A DNA stretch of 64,000 nt from positions 682,001-746,000 of the forward strand of contig CAVTEP010000006.1 of the NCBI GenBank assembly GCA_963733915.1. Reading direction: 5' to 3'. The notes beneath the pieces are model-generated. The model ran no database searches. It saw only the letters and a list, made by a program, of their open reading frames with translations, and was not told where the DNA came from. The translations under genes and the position numbers were made by a program. Source of the stretch: Sulfomarinibacter sp963733915 (GTDB lineage: Bacteria; Acidobacteriota; Thermoanaerobaculia; Thermoanaerobaculales; Sulfomarinibacteraceae). This document shows positions 8,440 through 17,222 of this stretch, piece by piece; position 1 is the stretch's first letter; every line of letters starts with the position of its first letter.

Positions 8440-8610
8440 CGCGAGTTCTCAGTTCTTAATTCTCAATTCTTAATTCTTGGGTCCCGCCCTGCCTTCTTCA
8501 CAGATTCGCTGATTTCGGGTGGAGGCGTAATAACGCCGCCTCACCTCGGGAAAACGAATCCTTGACTCAGTGTTGAGAATTGAGAATTGAGAATTGAAAA
8601 TTGAGAATTC
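8440..8610. repeat. AT-rich heptad repeat, copy 3
   Basis: Left arm of TTCTTAATTCTCAATTC words (8449-8480), a core of about 90 bp, and a right arm of TTGAGAA repeats (8573-8610) in the opposite sense. The core holds its own small hairpin, AGGCG-taataa-CGCC(G)CCT, at 8523-8543. It fills the gap between the Fur-like and NifU-like genes. Confidence 0.75.
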
Positions 8611-8644
8611 GCCGAGTGAATCGCGACCCCGCGATTCACTCGGC
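8611..8644 (-). terminator. Perfect 15-bp palindrome over the nifU-like stop codon
   Basis: GCCGAGTGAATCGCG and its exact complement are separated by a four-base loop. The minus-strand stop TGA (8636-8638) lies inside the stem, so the last codons of the NifU-like gene form half of it. It may terminate transcription, though the following tract (GAATTCTCAATTTTC) has only short T runs. Confidence 0.45.
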
Positions 8645-8929
8645 GACGACGGTGTCGATCTCGGGTGCGTAGAGCTTGATCCGTTCGGCGACAAAATCGG
8701 AGAGCGTCGATTCAGCCATCGCGCAGTTGCGGCAGGCGCCTTTGAGATGGACCCGGACAGTTGCACCGTCAATCGCCGCGAGCTCGACGTCGCCGCCGTC
8801 GGCCCGGACGGCGGGCCGCACCTCTTCGATGGCAAAGGCCACGCGAGCTTCGATACTCCCGGTCGGCCACCCCGAGTCCTTCAATCTCTCCTCCGTACGC
8901 CCTTCAACCCTCCACGGGTGTCGTATCAT
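8636..8929 (-). CDS. NifU C-terminal-domain Fe-S scaffold/carrier
   Basis: A short protein of 97 residues or fewer made of a NifU-like C-terminal domain: IRPAVRADGGDVEL-type motif (here EVRPAVRADGGDVEL), then HLKGACRNCAMAE with the CxxC that coordinates a transferable [4Fe-4S] cluster. It probably delivers clusters to apo-proteins, as NfuA or Nfu do. The start is uncertain: ATG at 8929 is listed, but a TTG or GTG closer to the domain (after GGAGGAGAG) would fit the usual 75-80 residue size better. The gene is divergent from the sigma-factor operon. Confidence 0.8.
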   Translation of the reverse strand: MIRHPWRVEGRTEERLKDSGWPTGSIEARVAFAIEEVRPAVRADGGDVELAAIDGATVRVHLKGACRNCAMAESTLSDFVAERIKLYAPEIDTVVAE

Positions 8930-9036
8930 TCCCACATGGTTGACAGGGTGAAACCTCCGCGATCCGTTTTCGGCACTCCGGCCTGCAGCCGGCGCGCGAA
9001 CCTTTGCCGGGTTCTCTCCGTTTGTAGGGGTTGAGA

Positions 9037-9636
9037 ATGGAAATGGCCGAACTGGAATCCACGGTCGAGCGCTGTCGCGAGGGCGACGAGGACGCATGGA
9101 GCGCGCTGGTGAGCGCCACCCTGCGTCCCATTTACCGTCTCTGCGCGAGCTACGCGCCTTCGGCGGCGGAAGCTGAGGAGCTGTGCCAGGAGGTGTATTT
9201 CAAGCTGTGGGAGAACCTCCACCGCTACACGCCCGGCTCGAACTTCATGGCCTGGGCCTGGCGGGTGGCAAAGAACCTGATCATCGACACCTACCGGCGC
9301 AGCCGCCGCGAACGCGAAGCGGCGTGGCTCGATCCCGAGATCATCGACCGCCTCCCGGGCTCTGACGACCCCCACGAGCAGACCGAGCGCAGACAGCAGC
9401 TGCGGTTGATCTCCTCCAGTCTGCGCCAGATCTCCGAGGAGCTGGCGACCCTGGTCTTGATGCGCGACTTCGCCGGGTTGTCCTACCAGGAAATGGCGGA
9501 GGCGACCGAGCTGCCGCTCGGCACCGTGAAGTCGCGTCTCAACCGGGCCCGTCTCGAGCTCGCCGCCGCGGTCCGCCGCCGGATGCAGATTCGAGCCGTA
9601 CCGCCCGCGGGAAGCATTGCGGAGGGGAGCGCCTGA
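9037..9636 (+). CDS. ECF-type RNA polymerase sigma factor
   Basis: A 199-residue sigma-70 family factor of the ECF class. Region 2 is recognisable in AEELCQEVYFKLWENLHRY and NFMAWAWRVAKNLIIDTYRR. Region 4 is recognisable in LVLMRDFAGLSYQEMAE and LPLGTVKSRLNRAR. There is no region 1 or 3. The ATG at 9037 follows a G-rich site; ATG 9043 is an alternative. Its stop overlaps the start of the anti-sigma gene (TGATG), which implies coupled translation and regulation by that partner. Promoter targets are unknown. Confidence 0.92.
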   Translation: MEMAELESTVERCREGDEDAWSALVSATLRPIYRLCASYAPSAAEAEELCQEVYFKLWENLHRYTPGSNFMAWAWRVAKNLIIDTYRRSRREREAAWLDPEIIDRLPGSDDPHEQTERRQQLRLISSSLRQISEELATLVLMRDFAGLSYQEMAEATELPLGTVKSRLNRARLELAAAVRRRMQIRAVPPAGSIAEGSA

Positions 9637-10379
9637 TGCTCTCCTGCACCGATTTCCAGGATCTTCTCAGTCCCTATCTCGAGGGAGAGCTGGAGGAGCA
9701 GCGGAACAACGAGGTTCGCGATCACCTCGCCGGGTGTGAGGACTGCGCCGGTCTGGTCGAGGCCATGTCCGGAATCATCGCCACGGGCGCCGGGATGGCC
9801 GGGCTCGAACCGCCGGAGTATCTGGCGGGCGACCTTGCGGCCTCGCCGTGCCGGCGCTGGCTCGGCCTGCTCTTCCAGGCGGTGGACCGCGAGATTTCGC
9901 AGCGCAACCTGGAACGGCTCCTCACCCACCTCGAGGCCTGCCCATCCTGCCGCCGAAGCTGGCAGGACCTGACCCTGATCCACCAGGTCAGCGAGGCGAT
10001 GGAACCCTCCCAGTACCTCCTCAAACGGTGTATCGCCGCTCGCGAACGGCGACCTCAGGCACGTCCGATCCTGAATCGCCGGATGGCGACCGCGGCCGCC
10101 TACGTGCTCGCCGTGCTGACATCGCTCGTCATCGGCAACCCGGTCACGCTGGCCCGCAGCGGCGCGGGTGAAACCGTCGGGCGCGTCGCCGAGGTTGTCA
10201 GCAGCGAGGTCAGCGAGGCCGCACAGCAGGGCCGCGGCGAGCTGCGGGTGATGATGTGGCGGCTGTGGAAGTGGGGCGAGAACAAGGTCGAAGCCGTTCG
10301 AGATTTTATCGGCGGTTCGGACGATGACGACGATACCAGGACAGATACCTCCGCTACGGAGCAAGGAGCATCCTCATGA
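9636..10379 (+). CDS. Membrane anti-sigma factor with two zinc-finger domains
   Basis: A 247-residue protein expected to hold the upstream sigma factor at the membrane. Two zf-HC2/ZAS-like modules are visible, each with HxxxCxxC: HLAGCEDC near residue 30 and HLEACPSC near 101. A single helix near 150-168 (YVLAVLTSLVIG) crosses the membrane, and an acidic DDDDD tail follows. Having two zinc modules instead of one is notable; one may be structural. The gene overlaps its neighbours on both sides (TGATG and ATGA), forming a three-gene operon. Confidence 0.85.
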   Translation: MLSCTDFQDLLSPYLEGELEEQRNNEVRDHLAGCEDCAGLVEAMSGIIATGAGMAGLEPPEYLAGDLAASPCRRWLGLLFQAVDREISQRNLERLLTHLEACPSCRRSWQDLTLIHQVSEAMEPSQYLLKRCIAARERRPQARPILNRRMATAAAYVLAVLTSLVIGNPVTLARSGAGETVGRVAEVVSSEVSEAAQQGRGELRVMMWRLWKWGENKVEAVRDFIGGSDDDDDTRTDTSATEQGASS

Positions 10380-10990
10380 ACGAGCAGAATAACGGCAGTC
10401 CCGAAAACAGCGGCGCTCAGGCCGCCAAAAAACCGACCCCACCTCTGCCGCCACCGCCAGACGCGGCGCCACCGCCACCACCGGCGCGCGCGCCGATGCC
10501 GGCCTACGACCCGGGGCCGAGCCCTCCGAAATCGCCGCCCCTTGCGGCATTTCTTGCGGTTTTGCTGCCCGGTCTCGGGCACCTCTACGTGTGGGCCTAC
10601 GAACGGGCGTTCATGATCTGGGCGACCATCGCCGTGAGCATACTGTTGATCATCAATGGCATGTGGGGATTCTCCTTTCTCATCGCTTTTGTCTACTTCT
10701 TCTCGATCTTCGACGCCTATCGCGAAGCCCAGTTTTTCAACCTCGTCGAGGAGGAACCCGTGAAACGGAAACCCGACACCCACGGCCGCCTCATGTTCGG
10801 CGTCTTCCTGTCCGTGGTCGCCCTGGTGGTCCTTGCCGAACGCTACGACCTCTTCGACATGGACTGGGTCTTCGAATGGTGGCCGGTCCCGGTGTTCCTG
10901 TTGGGCGTCTACTTCATCGTCGCCGCCGTCAGGGAACGGATGAAGGAGCGCGAAAAGACGCGTTCCTACGACGGAACCGAAGGGTACTGA
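10376..10990 (+). CDS. Proline-rich membrane protein of the sigma operon
   Basis: A 204-residue protein not assigned to a characterised family. Residues 15-60 are a Pro/Ala-rich linker (PPLPPPPDAAPPPPP). A hydrophobic block with LLPGLGHLYVWAYERA resembles TM2-type double helices, and further helices follow around 85-105 and 135-180. The end (WWPVPVFLLGVYFIVAA) resembles the helical pairs of DUF5668-like proteins. The start overlaps the anti-sigma stop (ATGA), so it is probably co-regulated with the sigma system. A strong terminator lies 20 bases downstream. Confidence 0.7.
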   Translation: MNEQNNGSPENSGAQAAKKPTPPLPPPPDAAPPPPPARAPMPAYDPGPSPPKSPPLAAFLAVLLPGLGHLYVWAYERAFMIWATIAVSILLIINGMWGFSFLIAFVYFFSIFDAYREAQFFNLVEEEPVKRKPDTHGRLMFGVFLSVVALVVLAERYDLFDMDWVFEWWPVPVFLLGVYFIVAAVRERMKEREKTRSYDGTEGY

Positions 10991-11010
10991 GGCCCGCCTC
11001 TACCGGTGAT

Positions 11011-11040
11011 GACCCCGGCGGTACCGCCGGGGTCGTTTTT
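11011..11040 (+). terminator. Intrinsic terminator of the sigma operon
   Basis: Perfect 10-bp stem GACCCCGGCG-GTAC-CGCCGGGGTC followed by GTTTTT, 21 bases after the last gene of the operon. Confidence 0.9.
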
Positions 11041-11185
11041 CCAGGGAGGCTGTTCACAGCCTTTGCTCTTCCAGCCCGCTCTGGATAGCCGAAAGCGCGA
11101 AAAAACCGCTTTGTGATGAGCACCACAAAACCCCATCGCCGGGTCTGGGCACGGCACCGTTCGCTTGCTACCATGATTTCACTCT

Positions 11186-12154
11186 ATGGACACCAGGCTC
11201 CGCATCTCCGTGGTGATTCCCACCCATGAAACCCGCGAACGCACGTTGCGGTGTCTGGCGGCGTTGTGGCTGTGCAACCCCCAGCCGGACGAGGTCATCG
11301 TCGTCGATGACGGGAGCACGGACAACACGGCCCCCTCGGTGATCCGAAAGTATCCCCGCCACATCGTGGTTCGTCTGCCCACGGAGGGCGGTCTCGCGGC
11401 CGCCGCAAACCACGGTCTGGCCCGGGCATCGGGCGATCTCCTGCTCCTGCTCGACAGCGATACCGAGGTCGACGGCTCCTCTATCGGCGCAGTCCTCAGC
11501 GCCTTCGAGGCCAGAGAGGACCTCGGCGTGGCCGGCGCCGTACTGCGCGACCCGAACGGCCGTCGCCAGTGGAGCGGTGGCCGGCTCCCCAACTCCTTCT
11601 GGTGCTTTGCCCACGCCTCCGGTCTCCCCTCCATGCTGGAACACTCCAAGCTGTGGCGGTGGCTGCGATCCCACCCGCTTCGGCGCCGGGGCCGCGTCGA
11701 CTGGGTCGCCGGCACCGCGATGGTGGTGCGCCGGTCGCTGTGGGAGTCGATCGGGCCCTTCGACCTCGGGTACCGCCTCCGCGGCCAGTACATCGACCTC
11801 TGCTGCAACGCCGCCGACGCGGGTTGGAAGATCGAGATCATCCCGGATTTCGGAGTCGTGCATCCGATCGGCGGATCGCCGTCATCCGATCGCGCCGGAC
11901 CGGGCTTCTTCGGCGAAGAGCTCATGTGGACCGACCTCGTGCGCTTCGCCAACAAACGCACGGGGGACGCCGGCGCCCGCCAGTCCGGCCGCGCCCTCCG
12001 GCTGGGAGGACGGCTGCGTCTCTTGGGCCGGCGGATGGCCACGCCGTTGGTGCCGCGGGAACACAAGGAGGAGTGGAACGCCGAGACGGTCGCCTGCGCT
12101 GAGGCCCTGCGCGCCGTCGAGGCCGTCTTCCCCGGCCACCGGCCTCAGCCCTAG
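11186..12154 (+). CDS. Family 2 glycosyltransferase
   Basis: A 322-residue cytosolic glycosyltransferase of the GT-A fold. The N-terminus ISVVIPTHETRERTL and VIVVDDGSTDNT are the nucleotide-sugar binding strands. LLLLDSDTEV gives the metal-binding DxD-like motif near residue 95, and the acceptor region includes GTAMVVRRSLWESIGPFD near 180. Relatives add sugars to polysaccharide or rhamnan chains. It starts the surface-glycan region and is followed, convergently, by the WecB gene. Confidence 0.85.
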   Translation: MDTRLRISVVIPTHETRERTLRCLAALWLCNPQPDEVIVVDDGSTDNTAPSVIRKYPRHIVVRLPTEGGLAAAANHGLARASGDLLLLLDSDTEVDGSSIGAVLSAFEAREDLGVAGAVLRDPNGRRQWSGGRLPNSFWCFAHASGLPSMLEHSKLWRWLRSHPLRRRGRVDWVAGTAMVVRRSLWESIGPFDLGYRLRGQYIDLCCNAADAGWKIEIIPDFGVVHPIGGSPSSDRAGPGFFGEELMWTDLVRFANKRTGDAGARQSGRALRLGGRLRLLGRRMATPLVPREHKEEWNAETVACAEALRAVEAVFPGHRPQP

Positions 12155-12170
12155 CCGTCGATCCCCTTCG

Positions 12171-13274
12171 CTAGCCCGGCTGGAACGCGTCGTACGGTTC
12201 TCCCGCGAGAATCCGCGCGATGCGCTCGGCCGCCCGGCCGTCCCCGTAGGGGTTGGCAATCCGTGCCATTCGCCGGTGGGCGTCTGGATCGACCAGCAAC
12301 CGGTCGGCCTCGCTCACGATCGTCGCGCGGTCGGTGCCCACCAGACGGGCGACTCCGGCGTCAACGCCCTCCGGCCGTTCGGTCGTCCGGCGCAGCACCA
12401 GCACCGGGACACCGAAGGTCGGAGCTTCCTCCTGGATCCCGCCGCTGTCGGTGAGGATCAGCCGCGCGCGTTGCATCGCCCGTACCAGCTCGAGGTAATC
12501 AAAGGGCTCGTGGAGCTCGAGGTTGTCGACCCCGGAAAGGATCTCGTCGGCCGCCTCGCGGACCTTCGGGTTGCGGTGCACCGGGTAGACCCAGCGGTGG
12601 TCCGGGAATCGCTGTGCGAGCTCGCGGATCGCGCGAAAGATCTCCCTGATCGGTTCGCCGAAGCTCTCGCGGCGATGGACGGTGATCAGCACCTCGTCGC
12701 TCCGCGGCTCCTCGCCGGTAATGGCCACCGCCGCCTGCAGCGCGTCGACGCAGGTGTTGCCGGTGACGTGGACCCTGCCGGCCTTGACACCCTCGGAGAG
12801 CAGGGCCGCGGATGCGCGCCCGGTGGGCGCAAACAGGGCGTCGGCCACGACGTCGATCACCCGACGGTTCGCCTCCTCGGGGAAGGGGTGCTGGAGATCG
12901 CCGGTCCGCAGACCGGCCTCGACGTGTCCCAACCGGATGCCCCGGTGAAAGGCGGCGAGACCGACGACCATCGCAGTGGTGGTGTCGCCCTGGACCAAGA
13001 CCCAGTCGGGGGCAACGTCGGTGAGAACCCCATCGAGCCGGCTGAAGCACCGCGAGCTGAGATCGTTGAGGGTCTGGTCGGGCCGCATCAGATCGAGATC
13101 GATGTCGGCGGTGAAGCCGAAGACCTCGTGCACCTGGTCCAGCATCTCCCGGTGCTGGGCGGTGGCGCAGACGACGGCGTCGAAATCACCCGGTCGCGCC
13201 TTCAGGGCACGCACCACCGGCATCATCTTGATGGCTTCAGGCCTGGTGCCGTAGACGACGAGGATCTTCTGCAT
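12171..13274 (-). CDS. wecB: UDP-N-acetylglucosamine 2-epimerase (non-hydrolysing)
   Basis: A 367-residue epimerase interconverting UDP-GlcNAc and UDP-ManNAc, a precursor for surface polysaccharides. Family motifs are clear: GTRPEAIKMMPVV at the N-terminus, QGDTTTAMV, HVEAGLRTGD, EEANRRVID, and DSGGIQEEAPTFG with RRTTERPEG in the nucleotide-binding half. The ATG at 13274 gives the standard length; the longer frame adds 22 unsupported residues. It lies between two GT2 glycosyltransferases. Confidence 0.93.
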   Translation of the reverse strand: MQKILVVYGTRPEAIKMMPVVRALKARPGDFDAVVCATAQHREMLDQVHEVFGFTADIDLDLMRPDQTLNDLSSRCFSRLDGVLTDVAPDWVLVQGDTTTAMVVGLAAFHRGIRLGHVEAGLRTGDLQHPFPEEANRRVIDVVADALFAPTGRASAALLSEGVKAGRVHVTGNTCVDALQAAVAITGEEPRSDEVLITVHRRESFGEPIREIFRAIRELAQRFPDHRWVYPVHRNPKVREAADEILSGVDNLELHEPFDYLELVRAMQRARLILTDSGGIQEEAPTFGVPVLVLRRTTERPEGVDAGVARLVGTDRATIVSEADRLLVDPDAHRRMARIANPYGDGRAAERIARILAGEPYDAFQPG

Positions 13275-13391
13275 CGCGATGCTCCGACTGGCGGCCACCC
13301 GTCGGGCGCCGCGAGCGGCAATCTTAGCACCCCGCCCCACGGCGTCGGGCAGGGCTATCTCACGATGTGTTCCGGGGTCCGCGCGTCGACC

Positions 13392-14271
13392 TCAGCGCCC
13401 GCTGGCCGTCGCCCCTTCGATGATCGGCACCGGCTGCACGACCCGCCCGTCCTGGGTGCTGCGATCGACCACCGTCGCGTAGGCGATCACGCTGCCCGAA
13501 GGATCGAGCACGACGTCAAACACCCGGGGCGGCTTGCACTTCCCCGCCCTCTCCCTCGGGCGGTCCGAGGCTGACCTGCTTCCACCCGCGCCGTCTGACC
13601 GTGAACTCGAAGGGGGAGATCGTCGGCCGGTGGTTGAGGACCACCTGGTCGGGCCGATCCTCACCGGTAAAGCTCAGGGTGACGGTGACGGCATGCTGCT
13701 CGAGATTGACGACCCCGATCGCGGTCTCGAAGGCCGGGTTGGCGCAGGCCTCCGGATGCCACACCAGCGTCGGGATCAGCAGCCGCTCGCCGGGGACAGT
13801 CGCCTCGTCGGACGCCGACGCCGGAAGCTCGACCCCGAAGCCCGGGATGAATCCGTCATTCACCGGGCTGTCTTCGACCTTTTCGTTGACCATCCGGCTG
13901 GTGATCGACAGCTCCCGGTCGGAGAAGAAGCTGAGCCCACCCACGATCTCGGTGGCACAGCCGAACTCGAAAGCCACGTCCCGCGCCGGCCACACGATCG
14001 TGGTGAGCGGCGGCACCTCGCGGGGAATCCCCTGGGGCGGAAGGCATGGGACGGGGATCTCCATCTGCCCGGGAAAGAACTCACCCAGGCGCACCGTCGC
14101 CGGCACGCTGTTGGGATTGGTGATGAAGACCTCCGACGACCAGAGGTTTTCGCCGACCCCTGGGTGGTGGTAGGCGAAGGCCGGCAGGATGTACTCGAAG
14201 TCCTCCTGCGCGCCGGCGACGGCGGCCGGCAGGATCAATGCCGCAACGCAGATCACCGCAAATTTTCTCAT
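13392..14271 (-). CDS. Exported protein of unknown function, frameshifted
   Basis: Secreted protein with signal peptide (ATG 14271, RBS GAGAGG; cleavage near AVAGA). The mature part begins with AFAYHHPGVGENLWSSE and FITNPNS, suggesting a beta-rich extracellular domain, perhaps a fibronectin or transglutaminase-like fold. I do not recognise the family. The first reading frame continues to about 13516, but the natural C-terminus (FDVVLDPSGSVIAY, then STQDGRVVQPVP) lies in another frame from about 13545 to 13392, so one indel near 13530-13560 splits the gene. Confidence 0.6.
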
Positions 14272-14543
14272 CACTGCACCTCTCAATCGGAGGCGTCCCG
14301 GCGTCAGAACTCAAATCTGTGCTGTTACCGCACAATCAGTGTCCATCGCTGGGGCCTCTTGCCGGCAAATATACGCCCCGGTCTCCGTTTTATCCACCGG
14401 ACGCTTGAAAACCGAGCCGCTTTCGGTTCGAAAAGTGACCGTGGTCACACCCGGCCACAACCCGGCCGCGAACTGCTACCCTCCCAGCAACCGGCTTCGC
14501 ACCGGGCCGTCCGCGCCGGTGACCGGTGACCATCGGAGGTTGA

Positions 14544-15707
14544 ATGGGCGACGCGTTCCGCATTCTCGGCACCATCATCTGCCTCCCGTGGGTGATCGAC
14601 GCCGCCATCCGGCGCCTCCTGGCCGGGGCCGCCGCCTCATGGCGGCCGCCGGCGAACGGCGCCGGCCATGTCACGACCCGGTGGCTGGTGCTCATCCCGG
14701 CGCGCGACGAGGGGGCGGCTGTCGTGCCGACTCTGGAAAGCGTCGCGTCGGCAGCGGCGGGCCTCGCGGTCGACACCGTGCTGCTGCTCGACGGTGCGGA
14801 CGACGCCGCGAGAGAGGCGGCGGCGCCACTGCCGGCGGCCATCGTGGTCAAACCGACGCCGGGGCCGAGCAAGGGCGCCGCCCTCAGATGGTTCGCGGCG
14901 CACCACCGGGACCGGCTCGACGCGGCCGACGCGGTGCTCCTCCTCGATGTCGGGTCGCGCCTGAGGCCCGGTTTCTTTGCCGAGCTCGGCTGGTCAGAAA
15001 ACGACACCGCCATGCAGGCCTGGCTTCGAGGTGTCGGCGCCGGGGTCGGCCACGCCGCCGGCCTGTCGGAGAACGCCGCGCAGAGGTGGCGGGACCGGGG
15101 ACGCCAGGCGAAGGGGTGGACGGTGGAGCTGCGCGGGACCGGGGTCGTCATGGCTCCGGGCGTGTTTCAAAGCATCGTCCCTCGTCTGCAAACCTCGGTC
15201 GAGGACACCGAGGCCACCCTGCTTCTCGCCGCGGATGGAGTGCCGGTGGTGCTGGCCGGCGAGGCCGCGGTGGTCGAGGACATCAAGCCGTCGCGGATCG
15301 GCGACGCCGCCCGCCAGCGCTCGCGCTGGCTGCTCGGCAAGATCGGGATCCTGGTGCGCCAGCCCCGCGCCCTGGTCCGTCTCTGCCGGCGGCAGCCGAC
15401 GGAAGGTCTGGCAACCGTGTGCGATCTCCTCAGCCGGCCCCTCTCGCTGAGCACGGTGCTCCGGGTCGCGGTTGCGATCGCCTTCGGTCTCGATGCCGTC
15501 ATCGGTAACGGAGGCCCGGCCTCGCTGCTGGCGGCAGCGGCCATCGCGATCTCGGTCCTCTCCGACATCGCGCTGTTCCGCCGGGCCGGCGCCGTGTCGT
15601 GGTCGAGTTTCGCCGTCATCGCTTTCCGCATCACGCTTTCGTGGTTCGGAGCATTGCTGCTGCTCCCGAAGGCCCTGCTCGGCTGGGCGCGGGGACGGCG
15701 GGACTGA
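14544..15707 (+). CDS. Membrane-bound family 2 glycosyltransferase
   Basis: A 387-residue enzyme with an N-terminal membrane segment, a cytosolic GT2 domain and three or four C-terminal helices. The catalytic domain shows VLIPARDEGAAV, VLLLDGADD, a DVGSR stretch where the DxD usually lies, ED (SVEDTEATL) and the QRSRW motif near 255 that corresponds to QxxRW of processive synthases. It may polymerise or decorate a surface glycan. The donor is unknown. Confidence 0.8.
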   Translation: MGDAFRILGTIICLPWVIDAAIRRLLAGAAASWRPPANGAGHVTTRWLVLIPARDEGAAVVPTLESVASAAAGLAVDTVLLLDGADDAAREAAAPLPAAIVVKPTPGPSKGAALRWFAAHHRDRLDAADAVLLLDVGSRLRPGFFAELGWSENDTAMQAWLRGVGAGVGHAAGLSENAAQRWRDRGRQAKGWTVELRGTGVVMAPGVFQSIVPRLQTSVEDTEATLLLAADGVPVVLAGEAAVVEDIKPSRIGDAARQRSRWLLGKIGILVRQPRALVRLCRRQPTEGLATVCDLLSRPLSLSTVLRVAVAIAFGLDAVIGNGGPASLLAAAAIAISVLSDIALFRRAGAVSWSSFAVIAFRITLSWFGALLLLPKALLGWARGRRD

Positions 15708-15754
15708 GGTAGAATCCCTCAGCCGCTATCGCGGAGACTCCTGGAGGTCCAAAC

Positions 15755-16733
15755 ATGCCGATGACCCGCTCGCTCTTGACCGCCCTCATGTGCATCTGCC
15801 TGAACGCAGCCGCAGCCGATGTCGTGGCTCGGACCGGGCCGGCGCCCGAGGCCGTCAAGAAGGCGCTCAAAAACGCCCGCAAGAGCGCCGACGCCCGCGG
15901 TCTGCTGCGGATCGGCATCGAGGGCCAGCTCGCGCCCGGTCTCAGCCGGCTCGAGATCTACGGCCGCGGCGTCGGCATCTGGAACGACGAGCGCCAGTTC
16001 GAGCTCGAGGACAAGGCCGTCAAGCAGGCCATCGACTACCTCATCAATGCGGATTTCGCCGCCATGCCGGATCGGTTCACACACGGCAGCAGCAACGACC
16101 GGGCAGAAACCGGTGCAGTTGATCCGGGTGATCACCGTCGACGTCGGCGGTCTCTCGAAGACCGTCACCCAGGACAGCAAGGGACCGATCTCGGCGCCCT
16201 TCGAAAAGCTCACCGCCCAGCTGGTGGCCCTGTGCCGAGAGCCGTCCCAAACCGGGACTCGGCGCCTCGAGCCTCGAAGACGGACTCCGCAAGGTCGCGG
16301 ACGGGACGTTGATCCCCGAGGCGATGCGGATCACCGTCAACGCGTCCCAGCTCCGATCGCTCGCATCGCAGACCGGCCAGGGGTGGCTCATGACATTGCG
16401 CCAGGGGACGCTCACCCTGCAGTCGCACGTCCTCGACCGCGGCTACGAGACGGTCGTTGAGCGCCCGATCACCGCCGACGAGGCGCGGGCCCTGGCGCGC
16501 GAGCTGCTCGATGACGAGGTGTACGAGCTGCCGTCGAACGTCAACACCGAGGGCCACACCCAGCTCACCGTGGGGGTGTTGAACCACCGAGATCGACGTC
16601 ATGGCCCGCGCATTCGCCTCACCCAAGGACGCCGCCGCCGCGAAGGCCGAGACAGGCGTTCGGCGCAGTCCGCAAGGCCCTTCTCGAGTTTTATGAGAGC
16701 GCCGTGAAGGAACCGACCTCGCCTCAGGAATGA
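15755..16733 (+). pseudogene. Exported protein of unknown function, several frameshifts
   Basis: An ORF with signal peptide (MPMTRSLLTALMCICLN) and a mature region with ARGLLRIGIEG-type strands. Reading continues in three frames: 15755-16095, then QLIRVITVDVGGLSKTV and onward to about 16260, then MRITVNASQLRSL to about 16585, and a C-terminus ending YESAVKEPTSPQE at 16733. At least three indels are needed. I do not recognise the family. The two halves look similar in layout (Gly/Val strands followed by helices), which may mean a duplicated domain. Confidence 0.5.
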
Positions 16734-16900
16734 TCACCGGTATCGGCCTTCAAACGACGTCGCCACTCCAGAGGCATCCCGTCGATTCGGCCAGGCAACC
16801 GGGTGGTTGTCTGTTCACTCGTGAGACAGAGCCGAGACTCACGGCTCGCACCGCCGCGCTCGCGCGACGCCGACAAACATGGAATCGAGCTAGGGCATTC

Positions 16901-16929
16901 TTGACACCCCCGGTGGGCGATGGTAAAAA
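16901..16929 (+). promoter_or_regulatory. Sigma-70-type promoter for giant SLH gene
   Basis: TTGACA (16901-16906), a 17-base spacer and TAAAAA (16924-16929) give a near-consensus housekeeping promoter. Transcription would start near 16936 and leave a leader of about 285 bases before the ATG at 17223. Confidence 0.6.
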
Positions 16930-17222
16930 TGTAAAGCATGTTTCACAACCCGGTTTTCACTGGCTGGAGAGAGCGACGTAGCTCGCACTCTGCGGCGTCG
17001 GAGACGTTGCGTTTCTGAGCCCTCCAGAGGTGGCTGCCGGACGACCGGAAAGGAGGCTGGGACCCCGGGTCCGAAGGGGATGATCGTCGTCGCCCGCCCC
17101 CCGTAGCCCTGTCCGACAACGGGCGGACTTCGTCCATCCGCCGGGCACGAGGGGTATTCCGATGAACCATATCTCATGCGCTGCGGCTGCAAGGTCGCAG
17201 CCTCATGAAGGGGGAGAAAACC
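16930..17222 (+). other. Long GC-rich 5' leader, possibly structured
   Basis: No convincing gene lies between 16734 and 17222. Downstream of the promoter the leader contains several self-complementary stretches, such as GGGACCCCGGGTCC (17069-17082) and GCTGCGGCTGCAAGGTCGCAGC (17181-17202), and ends with AAGGGGGAG before the ATG. I compared it by eye with glycine, c-di-GMP and cobalamin riboswitches and found no match. Confidence 0.35.

Noticed and set aside
11577..13574. A 665-residue plus-strand frame across the glycosyltransferase and WecB gene
   Set aside because: It overlaps a sense-strand GT2 gene and the antisense of WecB and contains no recognisable domain; a GC-bias shadow.
16930..17222. 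Riboswitch (glycine, c-di-GMP-I or cobalamin type) in the SLH leader
   Set aside because: GGAGAGAG and purine-rich motifs occur by chance; the conserved cores of these riboswitches are not present.
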